64,000 nt of DNA, from the NCBI RefSeq assembly GCF_006438845.1, contig NZ_RCZJ01000002.1, positions 919,570-983,569 of the forward strand, in the 5' to 3' direction. Shown here in pieces: positions 30,766 through 39,430 of the stretch (positions are counted from its first letter, which is position 1; every line of letters starts with the position of its first letter). The notes beneath the pieces were generated by a model. That model had not been told where the DNA came from. It worked only from the letters and a program-made list of their open reading frames with translations, and made no database searches. The stretch comes from Variovorax ginsengisoli. GTDB taxonomy: Bacteria; Pseudomonadota; Gammaproteobacteria; Burkholderiales; Burkholderiaceae_C. The position numbers and the translations under genes are program-made.

Positions 30766-31534
30766 GATCACCGACCTCACCAAGCAGTTCTTCGGTCTCA
30801 CCGCCGTCGACCGCATCACCACCCGCTTCGAGCGCGGCCAGGTGAGCGCCATCATCGGCCCCAACGGCGCGGGCAAGACCACCTTCTTCAATCTCGTGGC
30901 CGGCACGCACCCGCCGACCTCGGGACGCATCGTCTTCAACGGCAAGGACGTGACCGGCCTGCGCCCCGACCACGTGGCGCGCCTGGGCATCGCCCGCACT
31001 TTCCAGACCACGCACCTGTTCGAGAACGCGACCGTGCTCGACAACCTGATCGTCGGCCACCGGCTGCGCACGCAGTCGGGCCTGTGGGACGTGCTGGTCA
31101 ACTCGCGCCGGCTGCAGGGTGAGGAACGCCTGTGCCGCGAGAAGGCGCGCGAGGCGCTCGACTTCGTCGGCCTCTCGCACGTGGCGAACCGCATCGCGGC
31201 CGACATCACGCAGGAAGAGCGCAAGCGCGTCGCCTTTGCGCTGGCGCTGGCCACCGACCCCGAACTGCTGCTGCTCGACGAGCCCGCGGGCGGCGTGAAC
31301 CCGGAAGAGACCGTCGGCCTCGCCGCGCTCATCCGCAAGCTGGTCGACCACGGCAAGACGGTGTGCCTGATCGAACACAAGATGGACATGATCATGCGGC
31401 TGGCCGACAAGATCGTGGTGCTGAACAACGGCGCGAAGATCGCCGAGGGCACGCCCGCGGAGGTGCGGCGCGACCCGCACGTGATCGAGGCCTACCTCGG
31501 CACGGAACATGGAGCCGAGCATGCTGCGGTTTGA
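30758..31534 (+). CDS. livG: Branched-chain amino acid ABC transporter ATP-binding protein LivG
   Basis: ATPase of 258 residues. Walker A is GPNGAGKT, the signature region reads TQEERKRVAFALAL (a divergent signature, without the LSGG form), and Walker B is LLLLDEPAGGVNPEE, with the H-loop in IEHKMD. The C-terminus has the LivG-type EAYLG. Start ATG 30758 lies inside the end of livM, with GGAGGGC upstream. Confidence 0.93.
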   Translation: MLEITDLTKQFFGLTAVDRITTRFERGQVSAIIGPNGAGKTTFFNLVAGTHPPTSGRIVFNGKDVTGLRPDHVARLGIARTFQTTHLFENATVLDNLIVGHRLRTQSGLWDVLVNSRRLQGEERLCREKAREALDFVGLSHVANRIAADITQEERKRVAFALALATDPELLLLDEPAGGVNPEETVGLAALIRKLVDHGKTVCLIEHKMDMIMRLADKIVVLNNGAKIAEGTPAEVRRDPHVIEAYLGTEHGAEHAAV

Positions 31535-32228
31535 GAACGTCGACCTCCACTACGGCAGCTTCCGCGCGCTCGAAGGCATCACGCTGCATGCCGACGCCGG
31601 CGAGCTGGTGGTGCTGCTGGGCGCCAACGGGGCGGGCAAGACATCGATCTTCATGGCCGCGAGCGGCATCCACAAGCCGAGCCGCGGGAGCATCCGCTTC
31701 GGCGACCGCGAGCTGGTCGGCATGCGCACCGCGGAGATCGTGCAGTCGGGCGTGGTGCACTGCCCCGAAGGCCGCAAGCTGTTCCCGCTGATGTCGGTGC
31801 GCAAGAACCTGGAGCTCGGCGCCTACGTGCACCGCAGCGACAAGGCCGGCATCGCACGCTCGATCGACGAGGTGTTCAGCCTGTTCCCGATTCTCGAAAA
31901 GAAGCGCGACGACCCGGCCGGCTCCTTGTCGGGCGGCCAACAGCAGATGGTGGCCATCGGCCGCGCGATGCTCGGCCGGCCCAAGGTGCTGCTGCTCGAC
32001 GAACCCTCGCTCGGCCTGGCGCCGCTGGTGGTCAAGCAGGTGTTCGAAGTCATCCAGCGCATCCACCGCGCCGGCACCACCGTGCTGCTGGCCGAACAGA
32101 ACGCGTACTCCGCCCTCGCCATCGCCGACCGCGCCTATGTGATCGAGCGCGGCCGCATCACGCTCGAAGGCGACCGCGAATCGCTGCTCAACAACGAGGC
32201 CGTCAGAGCCGCGTACATCGGCGCCTGA
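31521..32228 (+). CDS. livF: Branched-chain amino acid ABC transporter ATP-binding protein LivF
   Basis: Partner ATPase of 235 residues. Walker A GANGAGKT, signature LSGGQQQMVAIGRAM, Walker B VLLLDEPSLGLAP and LivF-type ending AAYIGA. The start chosen is the ATG at 31521, six bases after a GGAG, giving MLRFENVDLHYG; an ATG four codons upstream is possible. Overlaps livG by 14 bases. Confidence 0.93.
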   Translation: MLRFENVDLHYGSFRALEGITLHADAGELVVLLGANGAGKTSIFMAASGIHKPSRGSIRFGDRELVGMRTAEIVQSGVVHCPEGRKLFPLMSVRKNLELGAYVHRSDKAGIARSIDEVFSLFPILEKKRDDPAGSLSGGQQQMVAIGRAMLGRPKVLLLDEPSLGLAPLVVKQVFEVIQRIHRAGTTVLLAEQNAYSALAIADRAYVIERGRITLEGDRESLLNNEAVRAAYIGA

Positions 32229-32275
32229 CGCCTTTGCTTCACTTTCCTTCCCAACGACCTCCGGAGACAAAACCC

Positions 32276-33475
32276 ATGAAGTCCGCTTTTACCGACCGCC
32301 AACGCACCACCCGTCGCCGCCTGGCCGGCGCGCCCCTTGCCCTCGCCCTGATCGCCGCCTTCGGCGCCAGCGCCGCATCCGCGCAGGACACGGTGAAGAT
32401 CGGCTTCACCGGCCCGCTCTCGGGCGGCGCTGCGCTCTACGGCAAGAACGTCGTCAACGGCATCGAGATGGCCATCAAGGAAATCAACGCCGCCGGGCTC
32501 GAAGTGGGCGGCAAGAAGGTGAAGCTCGAGCTGGTCGCGCTCGACGACAAATACGCGCCGGCCGAAGCCGCCATCAACTCGCGCCGGTTGGTGCAGCAAT
32601 ACCAGACGCCGGCGGTCTTCGTGCCGCACTCCGGCGGCATCTACGCGATGCAGGCGTTCAACGAGCAGGAGAAGTTCATCGTGATGGCGTACTCCAGCAC
32701 GCCCAAGATCACCGAGACCGGCAACAAGCTGACCATCCGCATTCCCCCGACCTTCGCCGGCTACATCGAGCCCTTCACGAAGTACGAGATGGGCAAGTTC
32801 GGCAAGAAGGTCGGCATGCTGCCGGGCGACCACGAGTACGCGAAGAACTGGAGCGCGCTGTTCGAACCGGCCTGGAAGAAGGCCGGCGGCACGGTGGTGT
32901 CGAACAACCCCATGTCGTACAACCGCTCGGCCGATTTCTACAGCGGCGTCAGCCGCGTGCTGGCCGAGAAGCCCGATGTGCTCTTCATCGGCGGTCCGTC
33001 GGAACCCTCGGCGCTGGTGGCCAAGCAGGCCCGCGAGCTCGGCTTCAAGGGCGGCTTCCTGATCATGGACCAGGCCAAGTTCGACGAAATGGCCAAGGTG
33101 ACCGGCGGGCTGGCGATGCTCGAAGGCTCGATCGGCGTGCTGCCCGTGTCCGACGACGTGCGCGTCGGCGCCAAGACCTTTGCCGCTGCGTACCGGAAGG
33201 CCTACGGTGACGACAAGTCGCCCACCACCGAGTCTTCGTACAACTACACGCTGACGCATGCGCTCGCGAGCGCGATGAAGATGGCCGGCACCACCACCGA
33301 CGCCGCCGCCATCCGCGCCAAGATCGGCGATGCGCTCGCCAAGATGCCGAAGGAAGTCAACGCGGGCGATTTCCGCGGCGTCGACCCGACCGGCGGCACC
33401 TTGCTCGACCCGCTGGTCGCCACCATCGAAGGCGGCAAGATCAAGCCGGTGAACCTGAGCGATCTGATGAAGTGA
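32276..33475 (+). CDS. livK: Periplasmic branched-chain amino acid-type binding protein
   Basis: Type I periplasmic binding protein (Peripla_BP_6), 399 residues, with an arginine-rich start and a signal peptide ending SAASA-Q near residue 36. The mature protein begins DTVKIGFTGPLSGGAALYGK. It is the receptor for LivHMGF; family members in this group also take urea, short amides or aromatic acids, so the ligand is unproven. GGAG lies 11 bases before the ATG. A hairpin follows the gene. Confidence 0.88.
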   Translation: MKSAFTDRQRTTRRRLAGAPLALALIAAFGASAASAQDTVKIGFTGPLSGGAALYGKNVVNGIEMAIKEINAAGLEVGGKKVKLELVALDDKYAPAEAAINSRRLVQQYQTPAVFVPHSGGIYAMQAFNEQEKFIVMAYSSTPKITETGNKLTIRIPPTFAGYIEPFTKYEMGKFGKKVGMLPGDHEYAKNWSALFEPAWKKAGGTVVSNNPMSYNRSADFYSGVSRVLAEKPDVLFIGGPSEPSALVAKQARELGFKGGFLIMDQAKFDEMAKVTGGLAMLEGSIGVLPVSDDVRVGAKTFAAAYRKAYGDDKSPTTESSYNYTLTHALASAMKMAGTTTDAAAIRAKIGDALAKMPKEVNAGDFRGVDPTGGTLLDPLVATIEGGKIKPVNLSDLMK

Positions 33476-33479
33476 ACTT

Positions 33480-33508
33480 GGAGCGCGGGCGCGACGTGCT
33501 CGCGCTCC
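33480..33508 (+). terminator. Hairpin after the liv operon
   Basis: Perfect 8-bp arms (33480-33487 and 33501-33508), five bases after the livK stop. There is no T-tract, so it may stabilise the mRNA end or assist Rho rather than terminate alone. Confidence 0.45.
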
Positions 33509-33628
33509 GCGTCTCGCGTCCCGCGCGCCGCCGCGGGTCTGACTTTCTTCGTCGACTTTGCCGGTCACGGACGCGCCTTGGGTGCGTGGCAAGCTATTGA
33601 GGATTCAACCCTCCTGGCGAACCATCGA

Positions 33629-34423
33629 ATGAAGCTCCAAGCCAACTGCACCATGACCGTCAAGGCTGCGGCGGACTGTCCCGTGATCGCCATGCTCCGC
33701 CCGCGCAGCGGCATGGCGCAATGGATGATCAGCGAGCGCTACGAGCTCTCGCCCTGGGTGCGCACCACCGAGTACGTGGACAGCTACGGCAACCTCTGCC
33801 AGCGCCTGACCATTCCCCAAGGCGAGATGCGCATCGAGGTCGACATGGTGATGGAGACCGAGGAACACATCCGCGTCACGCCCGGAGCGCCCCCCACACC
33901 GATCTCCGCGCTGCCCGACGACGCCCTGCTCTACCTGCTGCAAAGCCGCTATTGCCCGAGCGACAAGATGGAGTCGCGGGCGCGCGAAATTGTCGGCGAC
34001 GCCGCACCGGGCTACGACCAGGTCGAAGCGATCCGTGCATGGGTCAACGCGAACCTCGAATACCGCTATGGCGTGAGCGATGCCACGACCGACGCGCTCG
34101 ACACGCTCGAACACGGTGCCGGCGTATGCCGCGACTTCTCGCACGTCGGCGTCGCGATGACGCGCGCGCTGAAGATTCCGGCGCGCGTGGTGGTTGGCTA
34201 TCTGCACGAGCTTGACCCGATGGACATGCATGCGTGGTTCGAGGCCTTCATCGACGGCCGCTGGTACACCTTCGACGCCACGCAGAGCCAGCCGAAGGGC
34301 GGGCGCATCGTCGTCGCCTACGGCCGCGATGCGGCCGACGTGGCCTTCGTTTCCAACTACGGCCCGCTGGAAATGGGCGACATGCGCGTGACGGTGGCGA
34401 GGCTCGATACACCCGCCACCTGA
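33629..34423 (+). CDS. Transglutaminase-like cysteine protease family protein
   Basis: 264-residue protein with an N-terminal beta domain typical of bacterial transglutaminase-like proteins and a catalytic core with the triad C167 (GAGVCRDFSH), H201 (MHAWFEAF) and D216 (WYTFDAT). Such proteins usually act as proteases or amidases. No signal peptide is seen. Start ATG 33629. Its last 67 bases overlap the LysR gene on the other strand. Confidence 0.87.
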   Translation: MKLQANCTMTVKAAADCPVIAMLRPRSGMAQWMISERYELSPWVRTTEYVDSYGNLCQRLTIPQGEMRIEVDMVMETEEHIRVTPGAPPTPISALPDDALLYLLQSRYCPSDKMESRAREIVGDAAPGYDQVEAIRAWVNANLEYRYGVSDATTDALDTLEHGAGVCRDFSHVGVAMTRALKIPARVVVGYLHELDPMDMHAWFEAFIDGRWYTFDATQSQPKGGRIVVAYGRDAADVAFVSNYGPLEMGDMRVTVARLDTPAT

Positions 34424-35349
34424 ACGGTGCCTTCGCGGGGCGTCGGGGCCTCCCAGGCCGGCGTACCCTGCAGCGTCTCGGCGAGGAAATCCACCATCAC
34501 CCGCACCTTCGCGCTCAGGTGCCGACGGCTCGCATAGATCGCCTGGATATCGATGTCGGGCATGCGGTAGCCGGCCATCACTTCGACCAGGCGGCCGGCG
34601 CGCACGTCCTCGCCGACCAGGAAGCTCGGTTGCCATATCACCCCGGCGCCAGCCAGCGCGGCCGCCCGGGCGGTATCGCCGTTGTTGGCGCGCATGGCCC
34701 AGCGCACGCGCACCGAGTCCGGCATTCCGTCGGGTCCGATGAACTGCCATTCGTCAGACGTGGCGCCGTAGGTGTAGCCCAGGCACACGTGGCGCGCGAG
34801 ATCGGCCGGCACCTGCGGCATGCCGTGCGCCGCGATATAGCCGGGTGACGCACAAACGATGTTGCGCGACCGGCTGAGCCGGCGTGCGACGTGGCTGGTG
34901 GAACCGACGCGCGAGATGCGGATGGCGAGGTCGTAGCCCTCTTCGACGATGTCGACCACACGGTCGATCAGCACGACGTCGAGCTCGACATCGGGGTACT
35001 TCGCCATGAATCGCGGCCACAGCGGCGCCAGCACCTGGATGCCGAAACTCAGCGGCGCGTTGATGCGCAGGCGCCCGCGCGGCTGCAACGAGGCGGTGGT
35101 GGCAAGGGCCTCGGTCTCGGCCACCTCCTCGAGGATCGACTTCGCCCTTTCGTACAGCGCCTCACCCCCTTCGGTGAGCGACAGCCTGCGCGAGCTGCGG
35201 TTGAGCAAGCGCGTGCCGAGGTGCGCTTCGAGGTCGTTGACGTAGCGCGTCACGTTGGCCGGCGAGGTGTCCAGCGCGTCGGCCGCCTTCGTGAAGCTGC
35301 CGCGCGCCACCACGGTGACGAAGACTTCGAAAGCCCGCAAACGGTCCAT
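34357..35349 (-). CDS. LysR family transcriptional regulator
   Basis: 330-residue regulator. The N-terminal winged helix covers FEVFVTVVARGSFTKAADALDTSPANVTRYVNDLE, and the effector domain spans about 90-300, starting GRLRINAPLSFG, of the CrgA-like LTTR type. The C-terminal 25 residues, which are antisense to the transglutaminase gene, look like extra unconserved sequence. It is divergent from the alpha/beta hydrolase gene, 114 bases away, its most likely target. Confidence 0.9.
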   Translation of the reverse strand: MDRLRAFEVFVTVVARGSFTKAADALDTSPANVTRYVNDLEAHLGTRLLNRSSRRLSLTEGGEALYERAKSILEEVAETEALATTASLQPRGRLRINAPLSFGIQVLAPLWPRFMAKYPDVELDVVLIDRVVDIVEEGYDLAIRISRVGSTSHVARRLSRSRNIVCASPGYIAAHGMPQVPADLARHVCLGYTYGATSDEWQFIGPDGMPDSVRVRWAMRANNGDTARAAALAGAGVIWQPSFLVGEDVRAGRLVEVMAGYRMPDIDIQAIYASRRHLSAKVRVMVDFLAETLQGTPAWEAPTPREGTVQVAGVSSLATVTRMSPISSGP

Positions 35350-35463
35350 GGCCGCTCCGATCGTTCATAAAAACTGAACGAGTAAAGCACTTTCGCTGCC
35401 TTCTTGAAAGCGACATCGACTCCTAGATTCGGTCATCGCATCCACCACCGGAAGGACCTTCGA

Positions 35464-36417
35464 ATGAACACCGACACGTTTCCCGCACGCGGCACACGCC
35501 GTGCGCTGATCGCCAGCGCCGCCACCCTGGGCGCCGCGCTCACCGTGAGCGGCCCGGCACACGCGGCGCCCGTCGGCGACGCGGTTGCGGGTTTTCGCCC
35601 GCACAGCGCCGAAGTCAACGGCACGCGCATCGCCTACCGCATCGGCGGCAGCGGCCCGGCCGTCGTGCTGCTGCACGGCTACGCCGAAACCGGCCACATG
35701 TGGAACCCGCTGATGCCGCTGTTGGCAAGGACGCACACCGTGATCGTTCCCGACCTGCGGGGCGCCGGCGACTCGGCCAAGCCCGACACCGGCTATGACA
35801 AGAAGAACATGGCCGTCGACATCCACGAACTGGTGAAGTCGCTGGGCATCGCCAAGGCCAGCGTCGTGGGCCACGACATCGGTCTGATGGTCGCCTACGC
35901 GTATGCCGCGCAGTTTCCGGCCGAGACCGACCGCGTGGTGTTGATGGACGCCTTCCTGCCCGGCATCGGCCCGTGGCAGAACGTCTGGCTGTTGCGCGAC
36001 CTGTGGCACTTTCATTTCCACGGCCCGACGCCGCTGGCGCTGGTGAAGGGCCGCGAGCGGACCTACTTCGAACACTTCTGGAACGACTTCGCTGCCGACC
36101 CCAAGCGCTCGGTGCCCGAAGCCGATCGCCGGTTCTACGCCAGGGCGTACGCACAGCCCGGCGGCATGCGCGCCGGCTTCGAGTACTTCAAGGCCTTCGA
36201 ACGCGACGCGGCCGACTTCGCCGAACTGGGGAAGACCCCGATGCCCATGCCGATGCTGGTGCTGTCGGGCGAGAAGGCCGGCGGTGCCTTCCTCATCGAG
36301 CAGGGCCGGAGCGTGGCGACGAACGTCGAAGGCGTGATCGTCCAGGGCTCGGGCCACTGGCTGATGGAAGAGGCACCCGACCAGGTGATCCCGGCGCTGG
36401 TCCGGTTTCTCGGCTGA
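35464..36417 (+). CDS. Exported alpha/beta hydrolase (epoxide hydrolase / haloacid dehalogenase-like)
   Basis: 317-residue hydrolase. A twin-arginine-type leader (TRRALIASAATLGAALTVSGPAHA) ends near residue 34. The fold shows the oxyanion HGY (71-73), the nucleophile elbow GHDIG with D138, and a catalytic His near 298 in GSGHWLMEE. An Asp nucleophile rather than Ser indicates epoxide hydrolases, haloalkane or fluoroacetate-type dehalogenases. Start ATG 35464 with GAAGGACCTTCGA upstream. Regulated probably by the divergent LysR gene. Confidence 0.85.
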   Translation: MNTDTFPARGTRRALIASAATLGAALTVSGPAHAAPVGDAVAGFRPHSAEVNGTRIAYRIGGSGPAVVLLHGYAETGHMWNPLMPLLARTHTVIVPDLRGAGDSAKPDTGYDKKNMAVDIHELVKSLGIAKASVVGHDIGLMVAYAYAAQFPAETDRVVLMDAFLPGIGPWQNVWLLRDLWHFHFHGPTPLALVKGRERTYFEHFWNDFAADPKRSVPEADRRFYARAYAQPGGMRAGFEYFKAFERDAADFAELGKTPMPMPMLVLSGEKAGGAFLIEQGRSVATNVEGVIVQGSGHWLMEEAPDQVIPALVRFLG

Positions 36418-36442
36418 AGCGCGTGCCCGACGTTCGGCGGTT

Positions 36443-37615
36443 TCAGGCGCCGGTGCGGCGAGCCGCCCGGCGCGCCTTGCGCTGTCGTTTTTCCCACTGT
36501 GTGACCATGCCGCTGGCCACTGTCGCGGCGGCCAGCAGCATGACCTGACGCAGCAGCGTGGCGGTGGCGTATTGCACCCGCTGATCGACGATGCGCTGCA
36601 CCGAGCGCGTGCGCGCGAGCTGGTCCGAAGCGTCGTCGGTGCCAAGCGCCGGCGCAGGGTCCGATGCCTTCGTGCCGACCGCGCCCGCGGCCACCGCGGC
36701 CGGATGCGCATCGGTGCCGGCCTCGGCGGCCGCTGCGGTCGCCTTGGTGCTGGCCACCGCCTTCGCGCCCGCGACCGAGCCGTGGTCTTCGGCATACACC
36801 TTGGTGAACTCGGCCCCCAACAGAAAGATCTGCGCTGCGTAATAGACCCAGGCGAGCAGCACCACCAGCGAGCCGGCAGCGGCGAACGACTCGGCCACGC
36901 CGCTCTTGCCGATGTAGAGGCCGATCAGCGCCTTGCCGACCTCGAACAGCACCGCCGTCACCACCGCGCCCACGCCGACATCGCGCCACGCCACGTTGGC
37001 CGTCGGCATGAACTTGAAGATCATGGCGAACAGCACCGTCGTGATGAAGAGCGAGATCAGCACGTTCAGCACCAGCAGCATCGCCTCCCACCCCGGCATC
37101 AACCCGCCGGCCCAGCCGCCGAAGGCCGCGACGCCCGCGCTCACCATCAGAGAAACCATCAGCAAGAACACCAGCCCGAGGATCAGGCCGAACGACAGCA
37201 CGCGCGCGCGCAGCACCGCCCACACGCCACTGGGCTTCTCGGCTTCAGGCACATGCCAGATGCGGTCGAGCGCGCTCTGCAATTCGGCGAACACGGTGGT
37301 GGCACCGACGATGAGCACCACCAGGCTGATACCGCCGGCCACCAACCCTTTGGTCGGCTCGGCGGCGCTCTTGATGAGCCCCTCGACCGCCAGCGCCCCG
37401 TCGCGGCCGATCAGCCCCTGCAGCTGTGCCACGACCTCGCCCTGCACCGCCTCACGACCGAACAGCGCACCGGCGATCGCGATCACGATCACCAGCAGCG
37501 GCGCCAGCGAGAACACGGTGTAGTAGGAGATCGATGCACCCATGCTGGGGGCGTAGTCGTCGATCCAGGCCGAGACGGCCTTCTTGCAGAGAACGAAGAG
37601 GTGTTGAGGCTTCAT
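36443..37615 (-). CDS. YihY/BrkB family inner membrane protein
   Basis: 390-residue membrane protein with about six hydrophobic segments in the first 280 residues. It has the family hallmarks APSMGASISYYTVFSLAPLLVI and DRIWHVPE. A charged, Ala-rich cytoplasmic tail follows, with a further hydrophobic stretch near 360 (LLRQVMLLAAATVASG). The family is not an RNase, despite old naming; function is open. Start ATG at 37615. The reading frame continues upstream antisense to fecR, which is not coding. Confidence 0.88.
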   Translation of the reverse strand: MKPQHLFVLCKKAVSAWIDDYAPSMGASISYYTVFSLAPLLVIVIAIAGALFGREAVQGEVVAQLQGLIGRDGALAVEGLIKSAAEPTKGLVAGGISLVVLIVGATTVFAELQSALDRIWHVPEAEKPSGVWAVLRARVLSFGLILGLVFLLMVSLMVSAGVAAFGGWAGGLMPGWEAMLLVLNVLISLFITTVLFAMIFKFMPTANVAWRDVGVGAVVTAVLFEVGKALIGLYIGKSGVAESFAAAGSLVVLLAWVYYAAQIFLLGAEFTKVYAEDHGSVAGAKAVASTKATAAAAEAGTDAHPAAVAAGAVGTKASDPAPALGTDDASDQLARTRSVQRIVDQRVQYATATLLRQVMLLAAATVASGMVTQWEKRQRKARRAARRTGA

Positions 37616-37728
37616 GGCGCGACCGGGAGGCGATAGGGCAGGAGGAACAGAAGCCACTGTGGGCTCCGCCCGCACGCAGCGGGGGGCGCGAAGCGCGGAT
37701 GCTGGAGTAGGCGAAAGACGATGCGCGT

Positions 37729-38817
37729 TCAACGCGGTGCCGGGGTATCGACTTCGCGCACCCACACCACGGGGCCGAAGCGCAGCACCTTCACCGGCAG
37801 CGTGTCGGGCAGCGCATCGAGCCAGGGGTCGACCTGCTCGAAAGCGACGGTGGTGGTCATCCGCGCCTCCGCGACCGCCCCCGTAGGGACGAACCAGAGC
37901 CGCGGGTCGTAGCGGCGGATTTCGGCCAACACGTCGACCAATCGCTCGTCCTGGAACTTGAGTTGTCCGGCCCGCCAGGCCAAGGCATGTTCGATCGATA
38001 CCGGCTGCACGCCCGAATGCGCGTCCCGGTCGAACCGCAGGCGCTGCCCGGCGTGAAGGCGCACCGCCGGCTGGAGGGCCGGGCCGTCGACCTGGACCTC
38101 GCCGCGCTCCACCGTGACCGACACGGCACCGTGCTCGCGGCGCACCGTCAGCGCCGTGCCATGCACACGCACCAGGCCGATGCCCGCGTCGATCAAGAAA
38201 GGCCGCGCGGCGTCCTGCACCACGTCGACGAACACCTCGCCACGGCCGAGCTCGACGCGGCGTTCGGTCGCGGTCATGTCGATGTCGACCGCCGTGTCTG
38301 TGTCGAGCTGCACCATGCTGCCGTCGGACAAGCGCACGGTGCGGCTTTCTCCCATGCCGGTGGTCTGGTCGGAACGGTCGACCGACCACCACAGCAGCGC
38401 GGTCATCGCCAGGACGATGGCAGCCACCAGCGTGGGCCGGCCACTGCGGGTCTGGACCAGCGCTTCGATTTCATCCACCGTCGGAGGCCCCATGAAGGTG
38501 CTGGTCGGCGGCTGGTAGGCATACGTGTGCGCCAGCGGCAACTCGGCGGGGACGGGAACGCGCGGCAGGGCATGGCCGACTTGGCGCCACCATTCGTAGG
38601 CATTTCGCATTGCCTCGGCATGCGAGGGATGGCTGTCGCGCCACTGCACGAAGTCGGCGTGCCGCTGCGGCGCCCCCTCGCCCGCATTGAGCAGGACGAC
38701 CCAGCGCAAGGCTTCGGCCTCGATGGCCGCGGCGTCGGCGGCACGGCGGTCGGCCTCGTCGGTGGGGTCGTCGCCGGCCGTCTTCTTGCTTTTCGAGAGG
38801 CGCGGGATGGGATTCAT
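37729..38817 (-). CDS. FecR family anti-sigma/sigma-regulator protein, orphan
   Basis: 362-residue protein. The N-terminal cytoplasmic part has a DUF4880-type region (ALRWVVLLNAGEGAPQRHADFVQWRDSHPSHAEAM). One membrane segment follows (LVAAIVLAMTALLWWSV, about 131-147). The periplasmic FecR domain includes RTVRLSDGSMVQLDTDTAV and a C-terminal STN-like stretch. FecR proteins relay an outer-membrane receptor signal to an ECF sigma factor, but neither a sigma factor nor a TonB receptor gene lies beside it. Confidence 0.88.
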   Translation of the reverse strand: MNPIPRLSKSKKTAGDDPTDEADRRAADAAAIEAEALRWVVLLNAGEGAPQRHADFVQWRDSHPSHAEAMRNAYEWWRQVGHALPRVPVPAELPLAHTYAYQPPTSTFMGPPTVDEIEALVQTRSGRPTLVAAIVLAMTALLWWSVDRSDQTTGMGESRTVRLSDGSMVQLDTDTAVDIDMTATERRVELGRGEVFVDVVQDAARPFLIDAGIGLVRVHGTALTVRREHGAVSVTVERGEVQVDGPALQPAVRLHAGQRLRFDRDAHSGVQPVSIEHALAWRAGQLKFQDERLVDVLAEIRRYDPRLWFVPTGAVAEARMTTTVAFEQVDPWLDALPDTLPVKVLRFGPVVWVREVDTPAPR

Positions 38818-38994
38818 GCAGGCCTGTTCCCTTGGTGCGCGAGACAAAGCGCCGGAGCCGTTCGGCCCCTCGCTGCATACGATCGCGTGGAGCGCACCAT
38901 CCTAGGCCGCACCGCGTTGGCCGGGCTACGCGTTTTCGCTTTGTTGCTCGCGGCCCACAACGCGCTGCACCGGCGGCGCGGGCATGATCGCCGC

Positions 38995-39318
38995 ATGTCC
39001 GACGAGTACCAGATCGAAATCCCGCCCTCCTTCTTCGCGCTGTACGCCGACCCGGCCAGGCAGCGGCTGCGCGAACCCATCGCGCTGGTGCGCCAGCGCT
39101 ACGAGGTCTGCGAAGACCTGGCAACGCACCTGATCGAGCACGCGCGCATCCTGGCGCACGTCGAGGTGCCGTCGGAAGAAGAGGTGCTGCACCGCATCCA
39201 TGACGGTCTGTGCACGCCGGAATCGGGCGTGTCGGCCGGCGAGGCGGGCTGGATCGTCACGCGGCTGGCCGAACTGCTGGGCTGGCCCAACGCGATCGGC
39301 TTCCTGAATCCAGACTGA
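38995..39318 (+). CDS. Hypothetical protein, conserved style
   Basis: 107-residue soluble acidic protein starting MSDEYQIEIPPSFFALYADP, with an alpha-helical middle (CEDLATHLIEHARILAHVEVPSEEEVLHRI) and an ending WIVTRLAELLGWPNAIGFLNPD. No signal peptide or known motif. The high proportion of ordered, codon-biased sequence supports a real gene. Two copies of an 11-base repeat, GACTGAATCGG (39313-39334), cover its stop codon. Function unknown. Confidence 0.65.
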   Translation: MSDEYQIEIPPSFFALYADPARQRLREPIALVRQRYEVCEDLATHLIEHARILAHVEVPSEEEVLHRIHDGLCTPESGVSAGEAGWIVTRLAELLGWPNAIGFLNPD

Positions 39319-39430
39319 ATCGGGACTGAATCGGGCGCGGCCAGACCCCGGCCTACGCGAAGTGCAGCGGCCTTCCCGTGGCGACGCGGCCGGGGGCCGA
39401 CGACAGTTCTGCTCTTTGCCCGGAACCGCC

